Shown: piece by piece, positions 1 to 9,522 of the stretch
Layout: each line of letters opens with the position of its first letter
Numbering within the stretch: the stretch's first letter is position 1
NCBI RefSeq assembly: GCF_003182155.1
Contig: NZ_QGTG01000002.1
Span: forward strand, 372,001-436,000
Length of the DNA stretch: 64,000 bases
Reading direction: 5' to 3'
From: Chitinophaga sp. S165
Lineage (GTDB): Bacteria; Bacteroidota; Bacteroidia; Chitinophagales; Chitinophagaceae
Position numbers and translations under genes: made by a program
The notes under the pieces: model-generated
What the model saw: only the letters and a program-made list of their open reading frames with translations
What the model was told of the DNA's origin: nothing
The model's database searches: none

Positions 1-21
1 GGTTATAAAATGGTTTAAAGA

Positions 22-552
22 TTACTCGCCTGCTGTGCCTTTCTTGATACCCAGAGAGCGTAAAATGTCATCGCTCTTATCCAGTTTCGGATCAGAGAAG
101 ATCACCGTAATACCTCCCGATTTATCCAGTACGAAATCATACATTCTTGAAGCAGCTAATTTCTGCACTGCATTGTAGACTTTATCCTGAACGGGTTTCA
201 CTAATTCTTCACGTTTCTTGAAAAGATCTCCTTCATATCCAAAGCGTTTCTTCTGCAGGTCCTTAGCTTCTTTCTCTTTCGCCACTATTTCATCTTCGCG
301 CTTGTGCTTCAATTCTTCTGTTAACATTACCTGTTCCGCCTGGTAAGACTTGTACATCTTATCAACTTCCAGGAACTTGGCATCTATTTCTTTCTGCCAT
401 TGTTCAGCCACCGCATCCAGTTTTGTCTGTGCTTCCTTATAGTCAGGCACATTGTCCAGGATGTATTTTGTATCTATCACACAGTAACGCTGTGCAAAAG
501 CCGTGAATGTGCAACTGAACAGAACGGCGGCTATGAGGGATATTTTTTTCAT
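22..552 (-). CDS. OmpH/Skp-family periplasmic chaperone
   Basis: Predicted periplasmic holdase for outer-membrane proteins in transit to the BAM complex. The 176-aa product has a signal peptide ending near TAFAQ (about residue 21), followed by a highly charged K/E-rich helical stretch (about 45-120), the tentacle coiled coil typical of Skp/OmpH. Length fits the family (160-180 aa). It lies downstream of bamA on the same strand, separated by 193 bp that contains a small hairpin (693-709), so it is probably part of the uppS-bamA transcript. In many Bacteroidota a second ompH copy follows; that would lie outside the window. Family assignment is firm, exact client set is inference. Confidence 0.9.
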   Translation of the reverse strand: MKKISLIAAVLFSCTFTAFAQRYCVIDTKYILDNVPDYKEAQTKLDAVAEQWQKEIDAKFLEVDKMYKSYQAEQVMLTEELKHKREDEIVAKEKEAKDLQKKRFGYEGDLFKKREELVKPVQDKVYNAVQKLAASRMYDFVLDKSGGITVIFSDPKLDKSDDILRSLGIKKGTAGE

Positions 553-745
553 ATTTTCTCGTTTTCAAATTACCTGCCAATTTGGAACCAATGTTCGAAT
601 TCGCAATATATAATTTATAATTTATTCAAACATCATTCCCATCTACTACTTTATGTCCATATCCATCTGCTTCGTAATCCTTTCTTATCCATTGACTACC
701 AGATAGTCATTCAACATAGAGCAGCAAACCGGCTGATCAGATCTA

Positions 746-3484
746 TTATTCCGGTTCGAAGCCCAGCATGAAGGTGAACTTAGCTGCATCTTTCAGACCG
801 TTGCCAGATTGGATACGATCGAAGCCGATACCATAGTCAAATCCAAGCAGACCAAACATCGGCAGGTAGAAACGCATACCCAGACCTGCTGAACGGCGTA
901 ACCTGAACGGATTGTAGTCTTTCACATCCCTGTAACCGTTAGCTGCTTCTATGAACGCCAGACCAAAGATGGTAGAGCTTGGGTTCAGACTGAACGGATA
1001 ACGCAACTCCATGATGTACTTGTTGAAAACAGTGAAGCCTTCATAACCTGTCGGCTGACCGGTTTCCTGGTTCTGTTTAGGATCGGAGGTATAGTATACC
1101 GGATAACCTCTCTGGGAAATGATATCACGGTCATATATCGCAAAGTTACTCAGACCATCACCACCCAATTCAAAACGGCCAAACGGCGACAATGTTGTAC
1201 GATTATCATAACGGCCGATGTAACCGAATTTAGCAGCCACTTTCAATACAAACACTTTGTTGTCCGAACCCTTAGGTTTAGTCAAAGGCACATACCATTC
1301 CGCATTGAAACGATATTTCTGGTACTCGATGAAACTGAACTGATCACTGATAGACTCCAGTTTGTAATCCCTGCTTGGGTTAAATAAGGAGTACGGTGGT
1401 GTGAACTGTCCTGACAACAGGAAGTTGGAACCACTGCTCGGATAGATCTGCTGATTCACAGATGAACGGGCCAGTGTCAACTTCAGGTTGACGTTATTGG
1501 ATGTACCGCTGGAGAAACCAGGGATATTGAAATAGTTATAGTTCTTCAGTTTATACTGCTGATAGTTAACAGAGTATATCAGGGTGAAATAGTCATCCGG
1601 CCATTTCAGCTGTTTACCCAGTGATACTGATCCACCCAATACTTTAAAGTATGCATTGTTGGAAAGGGTGCTACCATATATATATGCTGAATAAGCGTTC
1701 GGGTTCTGGTAGCTGCTGTAGAAGCTAACGGAGAACTGGTTACGCTTTTTACCTCCCAACCATGGTTCGGTGAAAGAGAAGTTATATGAACGATATGCTT
1801 TACCATTGGAAGACACACGTACAGATAATTTCTGTCCGTCGCCACTTGGTAAAGGATCCCATGTTTGTTTATTAAAGATGTTACGCAGGGAGAAGTTGTT
1901 GAACGTTACACCGAGCGTACCGGTCAGACCGATATAACCACCCCAGCCTGCAGAAAGTTCCAGCTGGTCATTGGCTTTTTCTTCCACGGTATAGTTAATA
2001 TCCACAGTTCCATCCTGAACGTTAGGTACAGGGTCCATACCTATTTTCTCAGGGTTGAAGAAACCGAGGTTCGCGATTTCCCTGTTAGAACGGATCAGGT
2101 CTGTACGGCTGAACTTTTCACCCGGTAGGGTACGCAGCTCACGACGGATTACGTGCTCGTTGGTTTTTTCGTTACCGGCAATACGTACTTCCTTGATAGT
2201 TGCCTGCGGACCTTCAGAGATCCTTACTTCGTAGTCGATCGTATCTCCGTGGATACCAATTTCCACAGGATCGGCACGGAAGAACAGGTAACCGTAGTCC
2301 ATATACATACCGCCGATGTCACCACCTTCGGAAGATAATAAACGTTTCTGCAGTAATTCCTGGTTGTAAACATCTCCTTTCTTGATACCAAGTACGCGGG
2401 TCAGCAGGGAGTCATTATAACGGGAGTTACCTTTCCAGGTAATGTTACCGAAGTAATATTTTTTACCTTCGTTGATCTCCATGCTCACATTCACACCACC
2501 ATTACGGGAACCATAAACAGTATCCCTTACCAGCACGGCATCACGGTAACCCTGGGTATTATAGTAAGAAATTACTTTCTCTTTGTCTTCAGCATACTTT
2601 CCTTCGTTGAATTTCGCGGAAGAGAACAGTTTGAAACGGAAGTAAGGGTCCAGTTGATCGAGTGTGCGGGAAGGATACAGGAAACCAAAAGTTTTCCAGT
2701 AGTTCTCCTGCAGGTCAGCTGAATCAGCATATACCGGTTCGGAATCAGGATACAGGGTGAAGCGGGTACGTTCTTTAGTACCTTTCATTTTCTTCTTCAC
2801 CTTTGAATCGCCGATATTGTTGTTACCGACAACGAATATATCATTCACCTTGGTCTTACCACCTTTCATAACGGTGATCACGAGATCGGCAGCATTTACC
2901 TGAGAAGTATCTATTCTTTCATTAATGTTCACCGCAGCATTGCGATAACCTTTATCTGCGTAATGTTTTGAGATCACGCCGATAGCATTTTGCTTCATAC
3001 TTTCAGTTACAACGGAACCTTTACGCAGTGCAGCTTTTTTGATCAGCTCTTCTGTTTCGGATTTCTTAACGCCTCTGAAGACGAAGTTATTCAGACGGGG
3101 ACGTTCCTGCAGGTCTATTTCCAGCCAGATCTTTCCATCCTCGATTTTAGTAACATAAATGGCTACGTTAGCAAACAAACGCTGGCCCCAGAGACTCTGG
3201 ATGGCCTTTGCAAACTGGTCACCGCCAGGGTAAACGATCTTGTCTCCTACATTCAGGCCAGACAAGGAAACCAGCAGCGACTTATCCAGGTATTGGGTAC
3301 CGGATATAGTGATGTCAGCAATTTCGTATTGCTGTGGTTGAGAATTTCCCAATGGCAAATTTAATCCCGCCGGTTGCTGGTCAGGCGCAGGAGCAATGGT
3401 GTCTCTGGTTTGAGCGGACACACGAATGCCGGCACTGCAACATAAAACTATGGCCAGTAGGCTCTTAGGAAATAATTTCTTCAT
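746..3484 (-). CDS. bamA: Outer-membrane protein assembly factor BamA
   Basis: Omp85-family pore that inserts beta-barrel proteins into the outer membrane. After a signal peptide (start MKKLFPKSLL) there are about five POTRA repeats in the first ~480 residues, then a C-terminal 16-strand barrel ending in an aromatic-rich strand (FTFMLGFEPE). About 912 aa, longer than E. coli BamA (810) as usual in Bacteroidota. An in-frame ATG 30 bp further upstream exists; I prefer the ATG at 3484 because it gives a clean signal peptide. The gene overlaps the end of uppS by about 20 bp, implying translational coupling. Confidence 0.95.
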   Translation of the reverse strand: MKKLFPKSLLAIVLCCSAGIRVSAQTRDTIAPAPDQQPAGLNLPLGNSQPQQYEIADITISGTQYLDKSLLVSLSGLNVGDKIVYPGGDQFAKAIQSLWGQRLFANVAIYVTKIEDGKIWLEIDLQERPRLNNFVFRGVKKSETEELIKKAALRKGSVVTESMKQNAIGVISKHYADKGYRNAAVNINERIDTSQVNAADLVITVMKGGKTKVNDIFVVGNNNIGDSKVKKKMKGTKERTRFTLYPDSEPVYADSADLQENYWKTFGFLYPSRTLDQLDPYFRFKLFSSAKFNEGKYAEDKEKVISYYNTQGYRDAVLVRDTVYGSRNGGVNVSMEINEGKKYYFGNITWKGNSRYNDSLLTRVLGIKKGDVYNQELLQKRLLSSEGGDIGGMYMDYGYLFFRADPVEIGIHGDTIDYEVRISEGPQATIKEVRIAGNEKTNEHVIRRELRTLPGEKFSRTDLIRSNREIANLGFFNPEKIGMDPVPNVQDGTVDINYTVEEKANDQLELSAGWGGYIGLTGTLGVTFNNFSLRNIFNKQTWDPLPSGDGQKLSVRVSSNGKAYRSYNFSFTEPWLGGKKRNQFSVSFYSSYQNPNAYSAYIYGSTLSNNAYFKVLGGSVSLGKQLKWPDDYFTLIYSVNYQQYKLKNYNYFNIPGFSSGTSNNVNLKLTLARSSVNQQIYPSSGSNFLLSGQFTPPYSLFNPSRDYKLESISDQFSFIEYQKYRFNAEWYVPLTKPKGSDNKVFVLKVAAKFGYIGRYDNRTTLSPFGRFELGGDGLSNFAIYDRDIISQRGYPVYYTSDPKQNQETGQPTGYEGFTVFNKYIMELRYPFSLNPSSTIFGLAFIEAANGYRDVKDYNPFRLRRSAGLGMRFYLPMFGLLGFDYGIGFDRIQSGNGLKDAAKFTFMLGFEPE

Positions 3485-4226
3485 TCTGCTGTATTTGTTC
3501 GCTTGTTTTGCCAAAGCGCCTTTCTCTGTTCTGAAAATTTAGGATGGCTTCGTAAAGGTGTTCTTTGCGGAAATCCGGCCAACGCGTGTCCGTAAAATAG
3601 AGCTCCGCATAGGCCAGCTGGTATAGTAAAAAGTTACTGATCCTGCATTCTCCACTGGTCCTGATCATTAGTTCCGGGTCGGGCAGTGCAGCGGTACACA
3701 GATATTGCTGCCACATTTCCGGGGTTACGGCTTCTGGTGCAAGTTTGCCGTCTTTTACGTCCTGCGCTATATTCTTTGCGGCATTTACAATCTCCCAACG
3801 GGCACTGTAACTAAGGGCCATCACAAGATTAAGCCCTGTATTCTGAGCGGTCATGGACATTGCCTCTTCCATCTCATTCTTACAGTTCCCAGGCAGCATG
3901 TTCATGTCCCCGATCACATGCAGCCTGATATTATTCTTCATGAGCGTAGCTACCTCATTGCGGATCGTATTTACGAGTAATTCCATAATCCCGTTCACTT
4001 CGTAAACGGGTCTGTCCCAGTTTTCGGTAGAAAAAGCATATAAGGTAAGATACCCGATACCTAATTCAGCGCAGGCCTCGGTAATATTACGGACACTTTC
4101 GACGCCCTCATGGTGTCCGAAAAGTCTGTCCTGGCCACGCTCTTTCGCCCAGCGGCCATTTCCATCCATAATGATGGCAATATGTCGTGGTAACCGTTGC
4201 AAGTCTAATTTATCCTTCAAACTCAT
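3465..4226 (-). CDS. uppS: Isoprenyl transferase (undecaprenyl diphosphate synthase)
   Basis: Cis-prenyltransferase making the C55 lipid carrier for peptidoglycan and O-antigen from FPP and IPP. The 253-aa protein shows the catalytic motif MDGNGRWA (Asp near residue 20), the RTSGECRISNF substrate-binding motif and the C-terminal ELYFTDTRWPDF segment, all diagnostic. It precedes and overlaps bamA and follows a DUF6089 gene, the usual bacteroidotal order. A consensus TAnnTTTG promoter lies 50 bp upstream (4276-4283), so this is probably the first gene of the uppS-bamA-ompH transcript. Confidence 0.96.
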   Translation of the reverse strand: MSLKDKLDLQRLPRHIAIIMDGNGRWAKERGQDRLFGHHEGVESVRNITEACAELGIGYLTLYAFSTENWDRPVYEVNGIMELLVNTIRNEVATLMKNNIRLHVIGDMNMLPGNCKNEMEEAMSMTAQNTGLNLVMALSYSARWEIVNAAKNIAQDVKDGKLAPEAVTPEMWQQYLCTAALPDPELMIRTSGECRISNFLLYQLAYAELYFTDTRWPDFRKEHLYEAILNFQNRERRFGKTSEQIQQNEEIIS

Positions 4227-4275
4227 GAGTATCTCCGGCGGATTATATATCGATACAGATTTTTAGTAAAGTTTG

Positions 4276-4283
4276 CAAAGATA
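4276..4283 (-). promoter_or_regulatory. Bacteroidota -7 box (TATCTTTG) for uppS-bamA-ompH
   Basis: On the minus strand the sequence reads TATCTTTG, a perfect TAnnTTTG box, placing a start site about 43 nt before the uppS ATG. No clear -33 TTTG is present at the ideal distance. Confidence 0.6.
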
Positions 4284-4456
4284 CAAAAATAGAATTATGC
4301 CTTTCCCGGCAAAGGGGGATGGGGGGTTTTAACGTAGTTTTAACAGCGAAATCCTTTACTGATCGCAGTTTAGCGCTAAAAACCTGTTATAGAAATTTCA
4401 CAAAATAGGCAAAATGCCGTTATTGAACTGCAAACAGGCTGTCCATGACTGCGAAA

Positions 4457-5323
4457 CTAGAATTTACATCTGTAAGAGGTAAATAAAATGGCGATAGTTA
4501 ACTCTGCGGTAACAAACTGGTCCTTATCACGGCTGTTTCCCCGTTGCCTTCCGGCCACCCCGATACGTTCCCCGGTAGCATAAGACCTGTCCTGCAGCAA
4601 ATAGGCCGCTGTCGTATGTCCCTGAGCATCAGGCGGGAATACTGCTGGTCCGGCATAAGTAGTGCTTACATCGTCCAGGTAGTCTGTCTGGGTAAAGCGG
4701 TACAAAACCTCCAGGCCCAGGTTCACCTTGCGGGAAAGGTTATACTTAAAACCACCTCCCAGTGTAAAGGCAAAAGAGGTCAGGCCGTAAGGTTTCCTTT
4801 CCGGGTACATGGCGCTACCCTGCCCTTCCGTACGAAGCGGTTGTAAGCGGTATTTCCGGCCATTCAGATAAGCGTAAGGGTTAAAGTAGAAGAAAGACCC
4901 TCCGCCGGTAAAATAGGGAGTAAAACGGTAGTATTGAGAGCCCGGTTCAAACCGGAAGAAGTTGAAGTCACCCTGTACTCCCAGCTCGAACAGATTGGTA
5001 TTAAAACTCAGGTTCCGTCTTCTCTGGAAGTCATTACTGTTATAAATATCGGAATACCCCAATTGCATAAAACGGCCATGTACCCTCACCCCCACATAAT
5101 CATTCATATACTTGCGGTAATACACGCCAATAGAAGGCTTTGGAGCATTCAAAGCGCCTCTGGTATTGAGATCGCCAAAATAATGAGCAGCACCCACTGA
5201 AAAACCCAGTTCTCCGGTATATGTCAGCTCATTCTGCGCAAAGGCGGGCGTCAGGAACAGGGATATCACTGCTACGAGGCCGGACTTTAAGAAACACTTG
5301 AAGAAAAAGTAAGGTTTACCCAT
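4457..5323 (-). CDS. DUF6089 family outer-membrane beta-barrel protein
   Basis: 288-aa protein with an N-terminal signal peptide (cleavage near PAFAQ) and many alternating aromatic strands (YTGELGFSVGAAHYFGD, GGGFKYNLSRKVNLGLEVLYRF), ending in F, as expected of an 8-stranded barrel related to OmpW/PorG-like proteins. The family is a steady neighbour of uppS-bamA in Bacteroidota; its molecular role is unknown, so a part in envelope assembly is only suggested by context. It has its own probable promoter (TACATTTG at 5398-5405) and is 230 bp away from uppS. Confidence 0.85.
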   Translation of the reverse strand: MGKPYFFFKCFLKSGLVAVISLFLTPAFAQNELTYTGELGFSVGAAHYFGDLNTRGALNAPKPSIGVYYRKYMNDYVGVRVHGRFMQLGYSDIYNSNDFQRRRNLSFNTNLFELGVQGDFNFFRFEPGSQYYRFTPYFTGGGSFFYFNPYAYLNGRKYRLQPLRTEGQGSAMYPERKPYGLTSFAFTLGGGFKYNLSRKVNLGLEVLYRFTQTDYLDDVSTTYAGPAVFPPDAQGHTTAAYLLQDRSYATGERIGVAGRQRGNSRDKDQFVTAELTIAILFTSYRCKF

Positions 5324-5397
5324 AGATCGGTACTGCTTAACGCGACGATAATTCCTTAAACGCGATTATCCCTGCTTTTGGTATTAAATAAATCAAA

Positions 5398-5405
5398 CAA
5401 ATGTA
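5398..5405 (-). promoter_or_regulatory. -7 box (TACATTTG) upstream of the DUF6089 gene
   Basis: Perfect TAnnTTTG match on the minus strand 75 bp before the DUF6089 ATG. The -33 region is weak, so expression may need an activator or the box may be fortuitous. Confidence 0.45.
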
Positions 5406-5451
5406 ATGAAAAAACTTAATGTGCTAATTAACAGCTATCTGGACAGTATGA

Positions 5452-6339
5452 TTATTTTAATCTGTTGCGGGTATCGATACCCCAAAGCAACTTATTCCGC
5501 AAGGTATGTAGAAAATTGCTATCATCAAGACGTAAGAGACTGATTTTGAAATCTTCTTTCTTAATGGCCAGCTGCACGGTATTGTCAATGGTCTCCATTC
5601 TCGAGTCCAGGGTACACAGGAACTGGTCACTACGACCTTCTACTTCGAACGAGATCACGTTATTGTCAGGCACGATGATCGGCCTTACATTGAGGTTATG
5701 TGGTGCTACAGGAGTGATCACAAAACTGCCGGCATCAGGGAATACCACAGGCCCGCCGCAACTCAGGGAATACCCGGTAGATCCTGTAGGCGTGGCTACT
5801 ATCAGCCCGTCCGCCCAGTAAGTGTTCAGGAACTCTCCATTCAGGTAAGTGTGGATCTTTACCATGTTGGACGTATCCTTCTTATGGATAGTAAAGTCAT
5901 TCAGCGCGTAAGGCACTTCTCCGAAAAGCCCTATATTGGAATCGAGGTGCAGCAAGGCACGTCTATCCACCACATATGTACGTTGCTTTAAAGCCTGCAC
6001 CACTGCGCCGATGGCCTCTTTCCCGATGCTGGCCAGGAAACCCAGCCGCCCGAAATTGATCCCCAGTACCGGCACATTTGTGTCCCTTACATAACACACG
6101 GTATCCAGCAGGGTGCCGTCTCCTCCGAGACTCACAAGGATATCCGCCTGCCCGTGCAGGTCGGCCGCACAACAAAAAGTAGCGGGTGATTTGCTATACC
6201 GGATGTACGGCTGCAGCGCTTCGCAGAAAGGTTGATAAATGACGGTCTCCATTTCCTCCCTCGCTAATTCATCCAGCAGCAGCTGGATAATAGGCAGGTC
6301 TTCAGGTACAAATCCTCGGCTGTAAATAGCAATTTGCAT
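5452..6339 (-). CDS. nadK: NAD kinase
   Basis: Phosphorylates NAD to NADP, the only de novo route to NADP. The 295-aa product has the GGDG motif (LVSLGGDGTLLD, about residue 73-77), the ALNDFTI segment that contacts the adenine/ribose, and the glycine-rich TPTGSTGYSLSCGGP loop, all of the ppnK family, at normal length. It sits between the CBS protein and DUF6089, a conserved bacteroidotal arrangement. Upstream 335 bp hold no other gene. Confidence 0.96.
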   Translation of the reverse strand: MQIAIYSRGFVPEDLPIIQLLLDELAREEMETVIYQPFCEALQPYIRYSKSPATFCCAADLHGQADILVSLGGDGTLLDTVCYVRDTNVPVLGINFGRLGFLASIGKEAIGAVVQALKQRTYVVDRRALLHLDSNIGLFGEVPYALNDFTIHKKDTSNMVKIHTYLNGEFLNTYWADGLIVATPTGSTGYSLSCGGPVVFPDAGSFVITPVAPHNLNVRPIIVPDNNVISFEVEGRSDQFLCTLDSRMETIDNTVQLAIKKEDFKISLLRLDDSNFLHTLRNKLLWGIDTRNRLK

Positions 6340-6674
6340 AATCGGTTCTTGATAGCGCTGCGGGTGATTGCAGCTATTACATATCCAGTTTAGTGTGTAA
6401 AAGTAGCCCTTTTTGATCTAACTGATTTATACTGTACCCAACACGCGGACAAGAATTATAAAAAGACGGAGATCCATTCCTACTTCTCCGTTCATAAAAA
6501 CGGTCTTGCTGTCATTAAGTTCACGATTACGGATATAGGAGAAAATCAGTCCCGCAGCATGCCGGGAACTTGTCCAAATCTACGGAGGCTTAATCTGGCG
6601 GTAATCTGCGATAGAAAAAACAAAAAAGCGAAACACATGTGTGTTTCGCTTTGTCGCATCTACCTGGTTAACTA
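6340..6674. other. Intergenic region, no gene seen
   Basis: The 335 bp between nadK and the CBS gene contain the CBS terminator hairpin at 6621-6652. No TAnnTTTG box close to nadK is convincing (TACTTTTA is the nearest match). No ORF over about 45 codons with credible composition was found on either strand. Confidence 0.5.
6621..6652 (-). terminator. Intrinsic terminator of the CBS-domain gene
   Basis: A 12-bp perfect stem (AAAGCGAAACAC, 6625-6636, with GTGTTTCGCTTT, 6641-6652) and a 4-nt loop, followed on the minus strand by a run of T (A6 on the plus strand at 6622-6627). Confidence 0.85.
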
Positions 6675-7337
6675 TTACATACTGATGTAATTCATCAACA
6701 GGTCGTAATTCTTTTTCAGCAGATCTTCTTCCTGCTCTTCAGTAATGGTATATTTAATAATATAATTGAACCGTTCGAAAGTAGCGAGCAATCCCTGCAA
6801 TTCCTGCCTGTTCGTTTTCAACAACACTTCCAGTCGGCCGGAAACAGGATTTGTGATGGTGCTTACGCTTAATAAGGTAACATCATTCGATTCTGCTATA
6901 CGGGCAATTTCACTGAGGCTATAATCACGGGGATCGAGGTCCAGCGCCAGGATGCCACCATGTTCTTTTACTCCGTTGTATTGTGCCAGGGCAGACAGCA
7001 GGCTGTCTTTTGTAAGAACACCGATGTATTCTTTTTCATGGCTGATGACAGGCAGTACGGTGAGTTTCATTTCATGGAAGAGACGCACTGCTTCGAAGAA
7101 ATGCGCATTCTCTGCAATAGCCGGTTTGGGGCCATTGTATTCCATGTTTTCCAACGCCACTTCCTGATCTTCCAGGTCCAGTATATCATCTTCCTCCACG
7201 AGTGCCAGGTACTTGTTCTCTAATACCAGCGGCAATTGCGTCAGATGATATTCATTCATCAGGCGCAGCGCCCTTGACCCTGGATCCAGAGGATGCAGAA
7301 TAGGAACAACCGTTGATATGAGATCTCTTGCAAGCAT
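6675..7337 (-). CDS. CBS-domain protein
   Basis: 220-aa protein made almost entirely of one CBS pair: first CBS about residues 1-65 (PILHPLDPGSRALRLM), second about 70-130 (FHEMKLTVLPVISHEKEYIG), then an ACT-like tail (about 140-205, LDLDPRDYSLSEIARIAE). CBS pairs usually sense adenine nucleotides. It is a fixed neighbour of nadK in Bacteroidota, so a nucleotide-sensing regulatory role is plausible but unproven. Normal stop followed by a strong terminator. Confidence 0.85.
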   Translation of the reverse strand: MLARDLISTVVPILHPLDPGSRALRLMNEYHLTQLPLVLENKYLALVEEDDILDLEDQEVALENMEYNGPKPAIAENAHFFEAVRLFHEMKLTVLPVISHEKEYIGVLTKDSLLSALAQYNGVKEHGGILALDLDPRDYSLSEIARIAESNDVTLLSVSTITNPVSGRLEVLLKTNRQELQGLLATFERFNYIIKYTITEEQEEDLLKKNYDLLMNYISM

Positions 7338-7498
7338 GCTGTATTGCGCTATTATGATACAATAATAAGAAAAGAATCGGGAACAGTGCCTTTACACAAA
7401 AGAATTGTGATAAGCGGGTACACTGTTTATATATACGAAACGCCAGGTTATTACGGTTTGTTACATGGGAGACCGGGAATCTTTTTATTACAATGCAA

Positions 7499-7528
7499 AG
7501 AGGCTGTCCGCTTAAGCAGACAGCCTCT
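7499..7528 (-). terminator. Hairpin terminator after the alpha/beta hydrolase
   Basis: Perfect 10-bp stem AGAGGCTGTC / GACAGCCTCT with a 10-nt loop, 57 bp beyond the stop at 7586. The minus-strand tail is only moderately T-rich. Confidence 0.65.
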
Positions 7529-7585
7529 CGTAAAATCTTTATTCGCGCAGGTTTATAGCGTTGACTTTTCTATTAGGTTCAGCTT

Positions 7586-8359
7586 CTATTGTTGCTTTAA
7601 CTTCTCAAGAAAAGGATGCAGAATTTTGTTAAATTCTTCCGGCTGCTCCATCATAGGTGCGTGGCCACATTTATCAATAAAATATAATTCAGAATTAGGG
7701 ATGAGCTTTTTGAACTCTTCACCTACCATTGGCGGTGTAACAGTATCGTTCAATCCCCAAACGAGCAGTGTAGGTATTTTAATATCCCGCAGTTCCTCAC
7801 CAAGATTATGGCGGATAGCGGATTTTGCCAGGGTGATGATCTTGATCACCTTGAGGCGGTTAGTGGTGATATCGAACACTTCGTCCACCAGTTCTTTGGT
7901 AGCCATTGCAGGATCATAGAACGTAAGTTCTGTCTTTTTACGGATGTATTCGTAATCACCGCGTTTAGGATATGTTTCTCCCATTCCATTCTCAAACAAA
8001 CCGGAGCTACCTGTGAGTATCAAGGATTTAACAGGAGCTTCAGGATGTTTCAGCAGGTATACGAGACCTACGTGCCCTCCCAGTGAGTTACCCAGGATGT
8101 GTACGTTGGTATAACCCATCGTTTCGATAAACTTATGAACGTATTTTGCCAGTCCTGATACAGACGTGTCCAGAATATTCAGATCAAACAGCGGTAAAAG
8201 CGGCACCACCACTTTGTTGTACTGACGGAAATAATCGATCAAACCACCAAAGTTGCTCATCGCACCGAATAACCCATGCAACAGTACTAATGGCTCCCCC
8301 TCTCCTTCCTCAATGAATTTAAACTTTCCCTGTGTTTTAATTTCGTAAACCATTGCCAA
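7586..8359 (-). CDS. Alpha/beta-fold hydrolase
   Basis: 257-aa cytoplasmic hydrolase of the MhpC/proline-iminopeptidase-like group. Visible elements: oxyanion loop LVLLHGLFG (about 25-33), nucleophile elbow GNSLGGHVG (Ser about 92), acid in VWGLNDTVTPP, and His in DKCGHAPMMEQPEEF near the C-terminus. The substrate cannot be told from sequence. It is transcribed alone, with its own terminator (7499-7528). A second Met two codons in is an equally possible start. Confidence 0.88.
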   Translation of the reverse strand: MAMVYEIKTQGKFKFIEEGEGEPLVLLHGLFGAMSNFGGLIDYFRQYNKVVVPLLPLFDLNILDTSVSGLAKYVHKFIETMGYTNVHILGNSLGGHVGLVYLLKHPEAPVKSLILTGSSGLFENGMGETYPKRGDYEYIRKKTELTFYDPAMATKELVDEVFDITTNRLKVIKIITLAKSAIRHNLGEELRDIKIPTLLVWGLNDTVTPPMVGEEFKKLIPNSELYFIDKCGHAPMMEQPEEFNKILHPFLEKLKQQ

Positions 8360-8424
8360 AGCTTGAAAGTCAATTTTGCGCTAAAATAATTCTTTTTATT
8401 AATTCAAATAATCTTTGAAGCGAG

Positions 8425-8967
8425 CTAAGTAGATTGTAATTCTCTCGCTGCATTGTCAAAAAATGACTGTAGATTTTCAAACATATCTTTAAAAACAGGA
8501 ACAACTTTTCCCCATAAATTCATAACTGCCGGTCCCAGATGCTCTATGTAGGGATAGACTACAGACTGCATCTTAAGTTCCGGGCTTAACCAGTACAGTT
8601 GATTCGCAATCCATAAAAGGATGCTATATACGATGATAAAGATAGCACTATATAATATAATTCCACCTAATTTGTTTAACCATCCCAACATAGCCACTTC
8701 CGCTATTTTTTGAATAAGGGTAGCGATGAACCTGACGGCGAACACCACCCCTGCAAATAGCGCGATAAAGCATAAAACCGGTAACCAACGTGTATGGATC
8801 CCCCAATGTTCCTGTGCATACAGGGCCGTCACTGTAGTGAGTTTCAACGCGGCTGCAAGTCCCAGAGTGACTGCAATGAAGGAGAAGACAGCTACGATAA
8901 GCCCCCGGCTGTATCCTTTATATATGGCTAGTACCATGAGGATGGCGAAAACTATATCTATGCCCAT
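8425..8967 (-). CDS. CvpA family membrane protein
   Basis: About 180-aa integral membrane protein with four hydrophobic segments (near the start MGIDIVFAILMVLAIYKG, then AVFSFIAVTLGLAAAL, WLPVLCFIALFAGVVFAV, IILYSAIFIIVYSILLWIA), the pattern of CvpA proteins linked to colicin V production and envelope homeostasis. The GYSRG motif after TM1 is typical. I chose the ATG at 8967 because family members begin just before this first membrane segment; an upstream ATG at 9009 adds 14 unlikely residues. Confidence 0.85.
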   Translation of the reverse strand: MGIDIVFAILMVLAIYKGYSRGLIVAVFSFIAVTLGLAAALKLTTVTALYAQEHWGIHTRWLPVLCFIALFAGVVFAVRFIATLIQKIAEVAMLGWLNKLGGIILYSAIFIIVYSILLWIANQLYWLSPELKMQSVVYPYIEHLGPAVMNLWGKVVPVFKDMFENLQSFFDNAARELQST

Positions 8968-9044
8968 GATTTCAATAGGATAAAAGGGAAAATACCGGAT
9001 AACTGACAAGATCTTGATCTTCGTAGCTATCCGGTATCCGATAT

Positions 9045-9497
9045 TTATTTAGCCAACAGTTCTTTTACCAGCGCGGAGATAGCCTTACCATCTGCCTTTC
9101 CGGCCAGTTGTTTCGTAGCTACACCCATCACCTTACCCATATCGGCAGGTGAACTGGCGCCTGTTGTTGCAATGATCTCTGTAATAGCAGCTTTCAGCTC
9201 CGCTTCGTCCATTTGTTTTGGCAGGTATTTTTCGATCACCACCAGTTCTTCCTCCTCTTTTATTGCCAGGTCTTCACGGTTCTGCTGACGGAAAATCTCC
9301 AGGGAGTCTCTCCTTTGTTTTGCCAGTTTCTGCAGGAGCTTTGTTTCGTCGCTCTCTGTCAGTTCTGCTCCACCACCTTCTGCTGTTTTGGCCAGCAACA
9401 CGGCGGCCTTAATAGCGCGCAGTGCACGCAGCTCGGCTTCGCTCTTTGCCAGCATCGCTGCCTTAATGGCGGCGTTGACATTTAATTCTAATGACAT
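9045..9497 (-). CDS. GatB/YqeY domain-containing protein
   Basis: 150-aa helical protein equivalent to stand-alone YqeY, related to the tail domain of the GatB amidotransferase subunit that grips tRNA. Typical signatures: ALRAIKAAVLLAK near the N-terminus and the C-terminal DMGKVMGVATKQLAGKADGK. Biological role unknown; a tRNA-linked role is family-level inference. It is followed by gldC upstream at a 25-bp spacing, so the two may be cotranscribed. Confidence 0.9.
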   Translation of the reverse strand: MSLELNVNAAIKAAMLAKSEAELRALRAIKAAVLLAKTAEGGGAELTESDETKLLQKLAKQRRDSLEIFRQQNREDLAIKEEEELVVIEKYLPKQMDEAELKAAITEIIATTGASSPADMGKVMGVATKQLAGKADGKAISALVKELLAK

Positions 9498-9522
9498 ATG
9501 TGGTTGTTTTAAGGTTTATGGC